Source of the DNA: Photobacterium sanguinicancri
GTDB taxonomy: Bacteria > Pseudomonadota > Gammaproteobacteria > Enterobacterales > Vibrionaceae
Assembly (NCBI RefSeq): GCF_024346675.1
Contig: NZ_AP024850.1
Span: 620,001 to 684,000 of the forward strand
DNA: 64,000 nt
Direction of reading: 5' to 3'
Shown here one piece after another: positions 1 through 8,460 of this stretch. The notes below the pieces were generated by a model that was not told the origin of the DNA, made no database searches, and was given only the letters and a program-made list of their open reading frames with translations. Both the position numbers and the translations under genes were made by a program. Numbering within the stretch: the stretch's first letter is position 1; the number at the start of each line of letters is the position of its first letter.

Positions 1-549
1 AAAATTGAAGTGATGGCGGAACGTATAAAGCTCATCAACCCTGAGTGTCAGGTGAATTTGATTGATGACTTTATTACGCCAGAGAACATTCGTGAATACA
101 TCGATGGTCGCCACGATTACATCTTAGATGCGATAGACAGCATGAAGCCAAAAGCGGCATTATTGGCACACTGTAAGAGTAATAAGTATAAAGTGATCAC
201 CACGGGTGGTGCGGGCGGTCAAACCGATCCAACGCAAATTCAAATCACGGATTTGACCAAGACGATTCAAGATCCACTGGCGAAAAAACTGCGCGATACA
301 CTACGTCGTCATCATAATTTTCCGACTAACCCCAAGCGTAAGTTTGGCATCGATTGTGTGTATTCAACAGAGCAGTTGAAGTACCCACAAGCGGATGGCT
401 CGGTCTGTAATATGAAGGCGTCAGCCGAAGGGCCTAAGCGTATGGATTGTGCCAGTGGCTTTGGTGCAGCAACAATGGTGACAGCGACATTTGGTTTTGT
501 TGCCGTTTCTCGTGTGTTGCAAAAGCTAGTACAAAAACACCTAAAATAA
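1..549 (+). CDS. tcdA: tRNA threonylcarbamoyladenosine dehydratase TcdA (CsdL), 3' part
   Basis: This is the C-terminal part of an E1-like enzyme that cyclises t6A to ct6A at position 37 of ANN-decoding tRNAs, using ATP. The reading frame is open from base 1, so the nucleotide-binding N-terminus lies outside the window. What remains includes a TcdA-type core (VITTGGAGGQTDPTQI near residue 65 of the visible part), the conserved MKASAEGPKRMDC segment and a hydrophobic C-terminal stretch that resembles the membrane-associating tail of the E. coli enzyme. It converges on csdE-csdA, whose products pass sulfur to TcdA in E. coli, so the neighbourhood supports the call. The internal ATG at position 13 is not a start. 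Confidence 0.93.
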   Translation, partial: KIEVMAERIKLINPECQVNLIDDFITPENIREYIDGRHDYILDAIDSMKPKAALLAHCKSNKYKVITTGGAGGQTDPTQIQITDLTKTIQDPLAKKLRDTLRRHHNFPTNPKRKFGIDCVYSTEQLKYPQADGSVCNMKASAEGPKRMDCASGFGAATMVTATFGFVAVSRVLQKLVQKHLK

Positions 550-577
550 CGGATAGTTATTACACCGTTCAAGAATA

Positions 578-618
578 TAAAAAAGCGGCTCGCGTAGTGA
601 TACGGAGCCGCTTTTTTG
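578..618. terminator. bidirectional terminator between tcdA and csdE
   Basis: The stem AGCGGCTC (584-591) pairs with GAGCCGCT (605-612). It is flanked by an A-run on the left and a T-run on the right, so it can end both convergent transcripts. Confidence 0.85.
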
Positions 619-636
619 TTATTTAATTTGAAGTGT

Positions 637-1068
637 TCACGCGTTTGTAGCAGTCACTTTAATTTGCTCAACAATGGCTTTAAGCCCATTACCACGCGAT
701 GGGCTTAGGTGTTCAATTAAACCTAAACGGTCAAAATACGCATCAATATCAAATGCTAAAATATCACTCGCAGATTTGCCTTCATAGGCAGCTAAGACCA
801 GAGTAATTAAGCCTCGAACGATACGGGCGTCAGAGTCAGCGGCAAAGTGGAACACACCGTTTTGATTATCGTGTGTCAACCAGACGAGGCTCTCACAACC
901 ACTGACGGTGAGATCGGCGAGCTTAAATTCATCAGGTAATGCGGGAAGCTTTTTGCCTAATTGAATGACGGTGCGATAACGGTCTTCCCAGCCTTTAGCT
1001 GTTTGCATTTGCGCGACAATATCGTCAGCGGTAATTTCAGTCCCAAATGGGTGGTGCGGTAATGTCAT
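637..1068 (-). CDS. csdE: sulfur acceptor CsdE (SufE family)
   Basis: This SufE-fold protein of 143 residues takes persulfide sulfur from the cysteine desulfurase CsdA and passes it on, including to TcdA. The acceptor cysteine is Cys58, in the motif VSGCESLVW, which matches the family's conserved SGC loop. Length is normal (about 140-147). It lies 9 bp downstream of csdA on the same strand and is surely co-transcribed with it. The N-terminal FGTEITADDI resembles E. coli CsdE rather than SufE, and no suf genes are nearby, so CsdE is the better name. Confidence 0.93.
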   Translation of the reverse strand: MTLPHHPFGTEITADDIVAQMQTAKGWEDRYRTVIQLGKKLPALPDEFKLADLTVSGCESLVWLTHDNQNGVFHFAADSDARIVRGLITLVLAAYEGKSASDILAFDIDAYFDRLGLIEHLSPSRGNGLKAIVEQIKVTATNA

Positions 1069-1077
1069 GGTCTTTCC

Positions 1078-2298
1078 TTACAGCAGGCTACAGGCTTTGT
1101 GTAGCGCAGCGATAAAACAGTCAATGTCTTGTTCAGTATTATAAAGCGCGATTGACACGCGTAATGTACCTGTTAATCCTAACGCATCAAGCATTGGGTG
1201 GGCACAGTGATGACCCGCACGCAGTGCGACGCCTTGCTGATCAAGTAAGGTGGCAATGTCTTGATGGTGTACGCCATCAACAACAAAAGAGAACAGGCTT
1301 GCGTGTTCTTGTAGGCCAACAATGCGTAGATCTTCAATATCTTTAATACCCTCGATAGCACGCTGGCGAAGGCTCGCAATATGTTGTTCGGCTTGTGGTT
1401 GATTAATGGCTTGAAACCAATCAATGGCTGTCGCAAGGCCAAGGCTACCCGCAACATTGGGAGTACCCGCTTCAAATTTACCAGGAACGCCTGAATAGGT
1501 GGTGCCGTTGAAGCTGACTTTTTCTACCATCTTACCGCCGCCGTGCCACGGTGGCATCGCTTCTAGTAATGCTAGCTTGCCATACAGAGCGCCAATGCCA
1601 GCAGGGGCAAACAGTTTATGGCCAGAGAAAACATAGAAGTCAGCATCCAGCGATTGAACATCTATCGCTTCGTGCACCACGCCTTGAGCACCATCAACGA
1701 CGACAACTGCACCATGTTGGTGAGCTTCGTCAATTATTTGCTCAATTGGATTTCGGGTGCCTGTGACGTTGGTGATATGGGCTATCGCCACTATCTTGGT
1801 TTTGTTTGATAGTAATTGGCTAAAAGCCGCCATATCGAGCGAGCAATCTGAACACATCGGAATTTTGACGACTTTTGCACCCGTCTGCTGGGCCACTATT
1901 TGCCACGGAACAATATTGGCATGATGTTCTAATTCGCTGACGAGGATCTCATCATTAGGTTGCAACGTTTGGCGAGCATAGGTTTGGGCGATTAAGTTTA
2001 ATGCTTCTGTTGCACCACGGGTCCAAATAATTTCACGGTTACTGGTCGCGCCTAAAAAGCGCTGTACAGTTTCACGTGCTTGTTCAAACTTGGCAGTGGC
2101 TTTGGCTGTCAAAGAATGGCTGCCACGGTGAACGTTAGCATTTTGACCGCTGTAATATTGCTGAATGGTATCGATCACCACCTGCGGTTTTTGCGCAGTC
2201 GCTGCACTATCTAAATACACTAAAGGTTGGCCATTACAGCTTTGCTGCAAGGCGGGAAACTGGGCGCGAATCGCATCGATAGAAAATTGTGCAGTCAT
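1078..2298 (-). CDS. csdA: cysteine desulfurase CsdA
   Basis: This PLP-dependent class V aminotransferase-fold enzyme of 406 residues releases sulfur from L-cysteine as a protein-bound persulfide. The Schiff-base lysine is Lys228 in FSGHKLFAPAG. His125-His126 of SELEHHANI stacks on PLP, and the active cysteine lies near residue 363 in LRAGHHCAHPML. The short active-site loop and the RAGHHCAHP signature place it in the group II (SufS/CsdA) desulfurases. Paired with csdE directly downstream, it is CsdA rather than SufS. Upstream, 99 bp separate it from the terminator of gcvB on the same strand, so it probably has its own promoter. Confidence 0.94.
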   Translation of the reverse strand: MTAQFSIDAIRAQFPALQQSCNGQPLVYLDSAATAQKPQVVIDTIQQYYSGQNANVHRGSHSLTAKATAKFEQARETVQRFLGATSNREIIWTRGATEALNLIAQTYARQTLQPNDEILVSELEHHANIVPWQIVAQQTGAKVVKIPMCSDCSLDMAAFSQLLSNKTKIVAIAHITNVTGTRNPIEQIIDEAHQHGAVVVVDGAQGVVHEAIDVQSLDADFYVFSGHKLFAPAGIGALYGKLALLEAMPPWHGGGKMVEKVSFNGTTYSGVPGKFEAGTPNVAGSLGLATAIDWFQAINQPQAEQHIASLRQRAIEGIKDIEDLRIVGLQEHASLFSFVVDGVHHQDIATLLDQQGVALRAGHHCAHPMLDALGLTGTLRVSIALYNTEQDIDCFIAALHKACSLL

Positions 2299-2397
2299 GG
2301 TGGGTCACATTGCTAATGTTCAAGCCCACAATTGTACTCTAAATTGCCTATTTTGGGTATGAAGGGCCGGTTGGGTGACAAAGCCCGCTTTTTTGGC

Positions 2398-2429
2398 AAA
2401 AAAAAAGCACTGCGTTGGGGCGCAGTGCT
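2398..2429 (-). terminator. gcvB Rho-independent terminator
   Basis: Read on the minus strand, AGCACTGCG pairs with CGCAGTGCT (2406-2414 with 2421-2429) and is followed by an uninterrupted run of T. No protein gene precedes it on this strand, so it marks the 3' end of gcvB. Confidence 0.9.
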
Positions 2430-2586
2430 AAAAATGATTTTGACAGACAGGTCAAATATACAGGAAGTAACAATTGGTAGATAACTACCGATCCGACACA
2501 ACTCGGACAATATGCAAACACAACATCGCAACATTGGTTAAGTACAAATGCTACAGAGCAAAAAACTTGTACTACGCCTCAGCTGC
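2398..2586 (-). ncRNA. gcvB: GcvB small regulatory RNA
   Basis: This Hfq-type small RNA represses many amino-acid and peptide transport mRNAs. It is recognised on the minus strand by several conserved blocks. The G/U-rich seed R1 (GTTGTGTTTGCAT) lies at about 2512-2528. Block R2 (GACCTGTCTGTCAAAA) lies at 2438-2453, preceded by ACTTCCTGTA as in E. coli. The small hairpin GGTAG-TTAT-CTACC lies at 2476-2489 and a second hairpin TCCGA/TCGGA next to it. A Rho-independent terminator closes the gene. Its position, divergent from gcvA, is the same as in Enterobacteria. The RNA is about 185-190 nt, near the usual 200. The 5' end is inferred from the promoter and may be off by a few bases. Confidence 0.93.
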
Positions 2587-2593
2587 GAAACGA

Positions 2594-2622
2594 ATAATAG
2601 GGTTTCTGTGGCACTTGAGCAA
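2594..2622 (-). promoter_or_regulatory. gcvB promoter
   Basis: On the minus strand TTGCTC (2617-2622) is followed after 17 bp by TATTAT (2594-2599). This places the start near 2586, just upstream of the conserved GcvB sequence. GcvA, encoded 60 bp away in the other direction, activates this promoter in E. coli. The operator itself was not identified here. Confidence 0.65.
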
Positions 2623-2681
2623 TGGACAATTTATAATGATTACCATAAAAAAAACTAATGTTATGGTCAGGTAGGAAAAGT

Positions 2682-3593
2682 ATGTCGAGACGTTTACCCC
2701 CGCTCAACTCATTAAAAGTATTTGAAGCCGCAGCAAGGCACTTAAGTTTTACCCGTGCAGCGGAAGAACTATTTGTCACACAAGCAGCTGTAAGCCACCA
2801 AATTAAAGCGCTAGAAGAATTTTTAGGGCTCAAATTATTTCGTCGTCGTAATCGTTCTTTATTGCTGACGGAAGAAGGGCAAAGTTACTTTCTCGACATA
2901 AAAGATATTTTTTCTGCAATTTCAGATGCCACAGATAAGGTATTAGAACGCGGTGCTAAAGGTGCGTTAACCATTAGTTTACCTCCTAGTTTTGCCATCC
3001 AGTGGTTAGTCCCTCGTCTGAGTGACTTTAACGAAAAACATCCCGATATAGATGTACGCATCAAAGCGGTCGATTTGGATGAAGGATCACTCACGGATGA
3101 CGTCGATGTCGCGATTTACTACGGACGTGGAAATTGGTCGGGTTTACGCGTCGATAAAATGTACCAAGAATTTTTAATGCCAGTCTGCTCGCCAATGCTA
3201 CTGAACGGGCCAAAACCCTTACGTTCCTTAGATGACTTGAAGCTGCATACCTTATTGCACGATACCTCGCGCAAAGAGTGGAAGAACTATGTTCGCCAAT
3301 ACAATGTTGCAGGAACAAACGTTAACCAAGGGCCGATATTTAGTCACTCAACCATGGTATTACAAGCTGCGGTACACAGTCAGGGTATTGCACTCGGTAA
3401 TAATGTATTGGCGCAACCCGAACTTGAAGCGGGTCGTTTAGTGTGTCCGTTCGATGAAGTCCTGCTGAGTAAAAATGCGTTCTATATTGTTTGCCAAGAA
3501 AAGCAGGCAGATACGGGGCGTATTCAGGTGTTCCGTGATTGGGTATTAACCAAAGCTGCACGTGAACAAGAGGACATGCCTGATGTCGAATAA
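2682..3593 (+). CDS. gcvA: glycine cleavage system transcriptional regulator GcvA
   Basis: LysR-type regulator of 303 residues (E. coli GcvA has 305). It controls the glycine cleavage operon and activates gcvB. The N-terminal winged helix-turn-helix covers about residues 6-65, with FTRAAEELFVTQAAVSHQIK as the recognition region. The substrate-binding domain follows from about residue 90. The first ATG at 2658 would add eight residues that are not in the family. The ATG at 2682 is preceded by AGGAAAAG at a normal distance and gives the typical start MSRRLPPLNSLKVFE. It is divergent from gcvB, as in Enterobacteria, which fixes the identity among GcvA-like LysR proteins. Confidence 0.94.
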   Translation: MSRRLPPLNSLKVFEAAARHLSFTRAAEELFVTQAAVSHQIKALEEFLGLKLFRRRNRSLLLTEEGQSYFLDIKDIFSAISDATDKVLERGAKGALTISLPPSFAIQWLVPRLSDFNEKHPDIDVRIKAVDLDEGSLTDDVDVAIYYGRGNWSGLRVDKMYQEFLMPVCSPMLLNGPKPLRSLDDLKLHTLLHDTSRKEWKNYVRQYNVAGTNVNQGPIFSHSTMVLQAAVHSQGIALGNNVLAQPELEAGRLVCPFDEVLLSKNAFYIVCQEKQADTGRIQVFRDWVLTKAAREQEDMPDVE

Positions 3594-4308
3594 TGTTTCG
3601 AACTCGATACAAAATGAAGCTAAAACTGCGGATTATCCGACGTACATTGTTGATGGCCCCTGTGAAAAAACAGCTAAAGCCACCTTCTTGTTTGCGCATG
3701 GTGCTGGTGCGGGAATGGATCATGAATTCATGACAGCGATAGCGCAAGATATTGCAAAACAGGGTATTCGAGTGGTGCGATTTGATTTCCCTTATATGGT
3801 CAAGCGTCGTGAAGATGGAAAAAAACGTCCACCCGATCGCCAACCTAAACTTTTAATCGACTTTTTTCGCCATATTGGTGCGCACGAATCGGATACGCTT
3901 GTGATTGGTGGTAAATCCATGGGAGGGCGTATGGCCAGCCTGATGGTGAGTGATGTTGCTGCTGAAACACCGGATGTGATGAATTGCCAATCGCGGGTAA
4001 AAGGTGTCGCTTGCTTAGGTTTTCCGTTTCACCCTCCGGGTAAACCAGAAAACTTTCGGGGTGAGCATCTAAAAACTATGGCAACGCCAACGCTTATCTT
4101 ACAAGGAGAGCGCGATACCTTTGGTACACGCGAAGAAGTGGAAGCATGGCAATACAGCGATCAAGTTGAAACGGCTTTTTTACCTGATGGCGACCATGGT
4201 TTTAAGCCGCGTAAAAAATCGGGCCATACTGAGACCGCTAATCGGGCATTGGTTGTGAGCCAATTGGTTGATTTTATTCTTCGCTGTACTCAGCCTAAGA
4301 GTGAGTAA
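3583..4308 (+). CDS. alpha/beta-fold hydrolase
   Basis: Cytoplasmic serine hydrolase of 241 residues with an intact catalytic set. The oxyanion region is FAHGAGAGMDH near residue 30, the nucleophile elbow GGKSMGGRMA near residue 105, an acidic residue in LQGERDTFG, and the histidine in PDGDHGFKP. It looks like the KANL3/Tex30-type family (COG3571). The substrate is unknown. The start at 3583 overlaps the end of gcvA by 11 bp and has GAGGAC upstream. A start at 3562 is possible but has no better ribosome site. It lies in one run with ygdD and rlmM. E. coli lacks a gene at this place, so this is an insertion relative to the enterobacterial order. Confidence 0.8.
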   Translation: MSNNVSNSIQNEAKTADYPTYIVDGPCEKTAKATFLFAHGAGAGMDHEFMTAIAQDIAKQGIRVVRFDFPYMVKRREDGKKRPPDRQPKLLIDFFRHIGAHESDTLVIGGKSMGGRMASLMVSDVAAETPDVMNCQSRVKGVACLGFPFHPPGKPENFRGEHLKTMATPTLILQGERDTFGTREEVEAWQYSDQVETAFLPDGDHGFKPRKKSGHTETANRALVVSQLVDFILRCTQPKSE

Positions 4309-4311
4309 GCG

Positions 4312-4758
4312 ATGACTAGCCTACCAAGGAAAAAATCAAGCGTTGCATTAAGCGATGAATATGCAACGGCAAACCGTGCTCGCTGGATCCTCGTTTGTGC
4401 AACGCTTAGTGGGGCAATCACAGTGATGCTTGGAGCCTTTGCGGCACATGGGCTTAAAGCACAGTTATCGCCGTATCTACTTGATGTATTTAAGACTGGC
4501 GTCCAGTACCAAGGATTGCATTCGGTCGCGTTGATCGGATGTGGATTATGGGCACGCATTCTGCCGTCAAAAGCGGTATCATACGCAGCCCTATTTTTCG
4601 GTGCGGGCATTGTGTGCTTTAGTGGCAGCTTGTATGCGCTCGCATTAACGGGCATAAAATGGTTTGGACCCATCACACCACTGGGTGGGTTTTGTTTTAT
4701 TTTTGGCTGGGTAGCATTAACTGTTGCTGCTTGGCGTTCAGCTGAGGGTTCAAAGTGA
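4312..4758 (+). CDS. ygdD: DUF423 membrane protein YgdD
   Basis: Small inner-membrane protein of 148 residues. Four hydrophobic segments are visible (about 25-45, 62-80, 88-108 and 118-140), with the family motif GAFAAHGLK after the first and [11 protein letters not shown] before the last. The molecular role is not known. It starts three bases after the hydrolase stop and overlaps rlmM by 4 bp, so translation of the three genes is probably coupled. Confidence 0.88.
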   Translation: MTSLPRKKSSVALSDEYATANRARWILVCATLSGAITVMLGAFAAHGLKAQLSPYLLDVFKTGVQYQGLHSVALIGCGLWARILPSKAVSYAALFFGAGIVCFSGSLYALALTGIKWFGPITPLGGFCFIFGWVALTVAAWRSAEGSK

Positions 4759-5837
4759 ATCACGTAATTTTATACTGTCGTCCAGGCTTTGAAAAAGAAT
4801 GTGCCGGTGAAGTTCAAGACAAAGCAAACAAACTGGAGTTGTATGGTTTCCCTCGGGTGAAAAACAATACCGGTTATGTTGTATTTGAATTTTACCAGCA
4901 AGGTGATGCGCAGAAGTTTATTAAACTGCAGCCATTTTCTTCACTTATTTTTGCGCGTCAAATGTTTGCAGCGAAGCCTTTGCTGACAGATTTACCGCAA
5001 GACGATCGTATTTCTCCTATCTTAGCGGCGGTTGATGGTTTCCCGCGCTGTGGCGAATTACGCATTGAAACGCCAGACACCAATGAAGCGAAAGAGCTGC
5101 TGAAGTTCTGTCGTAAATTTACCGTGCCGCTACGCCAAGCGATGCGTAAAAAAGAAATTCTTTACGCACAAGACAGCACTTGGAATCCAGCATTGCATGT
5201 GTGCTTTATTGCTCCAGGTTGTTGCTACGTGGGCTACTCATTCACGAACAACAACTCACAGTTCTTCATGGGGATCCCGCGTCTGAAATTCCCATCGGAT
5301 GCTCCAAGTCGTTCTACGCTTAAATTGGAAGAAGCCTTCCATGTCTTTATCCCTCGCGAAGAGTGGGATGAGCGTTTAGCGCCAGGTATGTGGGGCGTTG
5401 ATTTAGGTGCATGTCCAGGTGGATGGACCTATCAATTAGTGAAGCGTTCAATGTTCGTTCACGCGATTGATAATGGCCAGATGGCGCAAAGCTTGATGGA
5501 TACAGGTCAGGTTAAACACCACGAAGTGGATGGTTTTAAATTTGAGCCACCACGTAAGAACGTAACTTGGATTGTTTGTGACATGATTGAAAAGCCTGCA
5601 CGCGTTGCACACTTAATGGGTGACTGGCTAATTAAAGCATGGGCGAAAGAGGCAATCTTCAACCTGAAACTACCAATGAAAGGTCGTTACGACGAAGTAC
5701 TGCAAGATATTGAAAATTTGAAGCTGTACTTGGTTAAAAATGGCGTGAAGTTTAATCTTCAAGCTAAACACCTATACCATGATCGTGAAGAAATCACGGT
5801 ACATATTCAACGTACAGATAACCGTTCAGCCTATTAA
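4755..5837 (+). CDS. rlmM: 23S rRNA 2'-O-ribose methyltransferase RlmM
   Basis: Methylates the ribose of C2498 in 23S rRNA with S-adenosylmethionine. The protein has 360 residues (E. coli 366). An N-terminal THUMP-like domain covers about 1-160 and a Rossmann methyltransferase domain follows, with the SAM loop [14 protein letters not shown] near residue 216 and catalytic lysine/acid residues further on. The start is GTG, inside a GTGA overlap with the ygdD stop. It is the last gene of the gcvA run and is followed by a strong terminator. Confidence 0.95.
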   Translation: MNHVILYCRPGFEKECAGEVQDKANKLELYGFPRVKNNTGYVVFEFYQQGDAQKFIKLQPFSSLIFARQMFAAKPLLTDLPQDDRISPILAAVDGFPRCGELRIETPDTNEAKELLKFCRKFTVPLRQAMRKKEILYAQDSTWNPALHVCFIAPGCCYVGYSFTNNNSQFFMGIPRLKFPSDAPSRSTLKLEEAFHVFIPREEWDERLAPGMWGVDLGACPGGWTYQLVKRSMFVHAIDNGQMAQSLMDTGQVKHHEVDGFKFEPPRKNVTWIVCDMIEKPARVAHLMGDWLIKAWAKEAIFNLKLPMKGRYDEVLQDIENLKLYLVKNGVKFNLQAKHLYHDREEITVHIQRTDNRSAY

Positions 5838-5864
5838 TTTGTTGTCGGATACTGGATGTTAGAT

Positions 5865-5900
5865 AAAAAAGCGGCCTCGTTAATGAGGCCGCTTTTTTTG
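5865..5900. terminator. bidirectional terminator after rlmM
   Basis: GCGGCCTC (5871-5878) pairs with GAGGCCGC (5885-5892), with an A-run before and a T-run after. It separates convergent rlmM and xni. Confidence 0.87.
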
Positions 5901-5969
5901 TTTCTGGATGAGATAGAGAGAGTTAACTCTAGGCTGTGCTACTTGGTTAGCGCGGTACTCATGATGTGG

Positions 5970-6743
5970 TTATTCAGGGGCTTGGTAGCGGATATCTTGC
6001 AGGTTGAAGCCAAGCTCTAAGTCTGTTTTCAATGACGATACTTGTTTACTTGCACGTGCTGTATCTTCATTACCCGTGATTTTCTTTTGCCATTTTGGGG
6101 GTAAATCAGTGGCCGAAAGTACGGCTTCTAAGTCAGGATAGAGCCCTAATAACTCCACAGCGGCTTTTGGGCCAATGCCGGCGATACCGGGGATTTTGCT
6201 CGAACTAATTCCTGCTAATCCCCAATAATCAGTAAGTTGCTCTGGCGCAATACCGTATTCTTTTTTGACAAAAGGGGCGTCTAACCAACGTTGTTGGAAG
6301 TAATCACGTACCCGTAAGGTCGGTTGGAGTAATTGGCAGTATCCCTTATCTGTCGAGATGATGGTGACCTGTTGGCTGCGTGAGGCGACTTTGAGTGCCA
6401 AGGTGGCAACTAAATCATCGGCTTCATCACCATCTGATAGCAATGAATCAATACCGAGTGCCATGAATGCATCTTGAATTTTATCCATGCCTTGAGCTAA
6501 CTCTTCAGGCATAGGTTTACGCCCTTCTTTATAATGTGGCAGTAGCTCGGCGCGCCAACCTCTGTCATCGCTGTGATGATCAAAGACGGCGACGATATGG
6601 GTGGGTTGGCTGTTGTTGATGATTTTATCTAGTGCCTGACAGCACACTTTGGCTGTATTTTCGACGTCAGGTTCACCTGGCTGAGCAGCATGAACACGAC
6701 GAATAAGGTTTAAAGCATCAATAACAACAAGATGAATAGACAT
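5970..6743 (-). CDS. xni: flap endonuclease Xni (formerly exonuclease IX)
   Basis: Structure-specific 5' flap nuclease related to the 5' nuclease domain of DNA polymerase I. It has 257 residues, the usual size. Acidic metal-binding residues are seen in VVIDALNLI near the start, GDEADDLVATLA near residue 120 and ISTDKGYCQLL. A helix-three-turn-helix DNA-binding segment, LAGISSSKIPGIAGIGPKAA, lies near residue 180. A TTG nine bases upstream of the chosen ATG would only add three unlikely residues. It lies downstream of ppnN, as in other Vibrionaceae. Confidence 0.92.
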   Translation of the reverse strand: MSIHLVVIDALNLIRRVHAAQPGEPDVENTAKVCCQALDKIINNSQPTHIVAVFDHHSDDRGWRAELLPHYKEGRKPMPEELAQGMDKIQDAFMALGIDSLLSDGDEADDLVATLALKVASRSQQVTIISTDKGYCQLLQPTLRVRDYFQQRWLDAPFVKKEYGIAPEQLTDYWGLAGISSSKIPGIAGIGPKAAVELLGLYPDLEAVLSATDLPPKWQKKITGNEDTARASKQVSSLKTDLELGFNLQDIRYQAPE

Positions 6744-6750
6744 AGCACAC

Positions 6751-6778
6751 AAAAAAAGGACCTAGACAGGCCCTTTAT
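6751..6778 (-). terminator. probable terminator after ppnN
   Basis: On the minus strand AAAGGGCCT and AGGTCCTTT form an imperfect stem followed by seven T. It sits between the ppnN stop and the xni start, so it may only lower readthrough into xni. Confidence 0.5.
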
Positions 6779-6796
6779 TGTACGCGTTAAATTGTG

Positions 6797-8170
6797 TTAT
6801 TTCATTACTGGTGGTGCAGTCACGATCTCATAGCAGGGTTCATACTTGGATCCTGGGAGTTTCATTCGCTGCTGTTCCACGAAACTTTTCAGTAATTTAT
6901 CCATCCGCTTCATTAGTACGCTATCGCCATTGATTTTAAAGCGACCCTTATGTTCGATTTCACGGATCCCTTCTTCCTTCACATTACCCGCAACAATACC
7001 TGAGAAGGCGCGACGTAAATTAGCGGCTAAATGTTCAGGGCGTTGATTCATGTGCAAATCTAAACTTGCCATCGAATCATGCGTTGGCTCGAACGGCAGT
7101 TGAAACTCGGGTGGGATCTTCAGCGACCAGTTATAACTGTAGGCATCCCCTGTCGCTAAGCGGTGCTCTTTGACTTGTGGCATCGCATTTTTCATGATGC
7201 GAGCAACTTCAGCTGGGTTATCTATTACGATCTGGTAGTGTTTGGTTGCTGCTTCGCCTAACGTGTCGTGAATAAAGCTATCCAAGGTACGGAAATAGGC
7301 TTCACTTTCTTTGGGCCCCGTTAAAACAAGTGGCATTGGTTGTGATTCATTTTCTGGTTCCATGAGGATACCAAGAATATAAAGCAACTCTTCGGCCGTA
7401 CCTGCACCGCCAGGGAAAATGATAATGCCGTGACCAACACGCACAAAGGCCTCTAGACGTTTTTCGATGTCAGGCAGAATGACCAGCTCGTTCACGATAG
7501 GGTTAGGTGGTTCGGCCGCGATAATAGATGGTTCCGTTAGGCCCAGAAAGCGACTGTCACCGTAACGTTGTTTAGCATGGCCAATGGCAGCCCCCTTCAT
7601 CGGGCCCTCCATCGCGCCGGGTCCACAACCGGTACAAATATTCAGCTCGCGTAAACCGAGCTCGTGACCCACTTCACGGGTGTATTGGTATTCAATCGGG
7701 TTAATCGAGTGTCCCCCCCAGCAGACCACCATGTTTGGACTTTCACCTGCACGTAATGTTTGTGCGTTACGTAAAATACTGAATACGAAGTTGGTGATAT
7801 GCGGTGCGCTCGTCAGGTTTAAATCATTACGTTGTTGGACGTGCATGTTCACATACACAATGTCACGTAGCACTGAAAACATATGTTCTTGAATACCACG
7901 AATGATTCGGCCATCCACAAAAGCATGCTCGGGTGGGTTCATCAATTCGAGTTTAATACCACGCTCACGGCGCATGACGTTAACATCAAAACTTTTATTT
8001 TTTTCGAGCAGTTCTTTGGAGTTATCGGTGTGACTGCCAGAATTCAGTACCGCAAGCGAACAGTTGCGGTAAAGACGGTAAATATCGCTAGAAGCCGTTG
8101 CTTTAAGGCGATCGACTTCGAGTTGTGATAGCAGATCCATGCTACCAACTGGGCTGATATGGGTAATCAT
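6797..8170 (-). CDS. ppnN: pyrimidine/purine nucleotide 5'-monophosphate nucleosidase PpnN
   Basis: Hydrolyses nucleoside 5'-monophosphates to base and ribose 5-phosphate. The E. coli enzyme is stimulated by (p)ppGpp. The protein has 457 residues from the chosen ATG (E. coli 454). It shows the family start [20 protein letters not shown], a LOG-type core with [16 protein letters not shown] and the [15 protein letters not shown] loop, and the extra N- and C-terminal domains of the long PpnN type. Upstream in-frame codons to 8245 are not conserved, and GGAGGTCACC directly precedes 8170. It was formerly annotated ygdH. Confidence 0.94.
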   Translation of the reverse strand: MITHISPVGSMDLLSQLEVDRLKATASSDIYRLYRNCSLAVLNSGSHTDNSKELLEKNKSFDVNVMRRERGIKLELMNPPEHAFVDGRIIRGIQEHMFSVLRDIVYVNMHVQQRNDLNLTSAPHITNFVFSILRNAQTLRAGESPNMVVCWGGHSINPIEYQYTREVGHELGLRELNICTGCGPGAMEGPMKGAAIGHAKQRYGDSRFLGLTEPSIIAAEPPNPIVNELVILPDIEKRLEAFVRVGHGIIIFPGGAGTAEELLYILGILMEPENESQPMPLVLTGPKESEAYFRTLDSFIHDTLGEAATKHYQIVIDNPAEVARIMKNAMPQVKEHRLATGDAYSYNWSLKIPPEFQLPFEPTHDSMASLDLHMNQRPEHLAANLRRAFSGIVAGNVKEEGIREIEHKGRFKINGDSVLMKRMDKLLKSFVEQQRMKLPGSKYEPCYEIVTAPPVMK

Positions 8171-8460
8171 GGTGACCTCCCTGTTCATGGGAAACAGCAG
8201 TTGCTGTGAGGAAAACGAGGAATAGATCCCTTTATCTGGGTTCAAATCGTTTAGTTCTTGGTTTTAGTTTGTGTGATTAGCAAGCCTGAATCGTTCGGGA
8301 TTGATTATGGTTGTTGATAACGAATCATACTCAGGCGGTAAGCATAACTATTAGTATAGTCAGCTCTTTTTGCTTTTAGCTATTTAATATCAGTAGCTTA
8401 ATTTTTACATTACACAGCAATATGTGCTTTGCCTAGTAATAAATGTGCAGGGTGTGAGGT

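Noticed and set aside
312..572. Minus-strand frame opposite tcdA, and many like it along the window
   Set aside because: Shadows of real genes in another frame, without ribosome sites or family likeness.
2313..2833. Short open frames on both strands across the gcvB-gcvA gap
   Set aside because: They overlap the conserved gcvB RNA and the gcvA start and have no protein similarity that I recognise.
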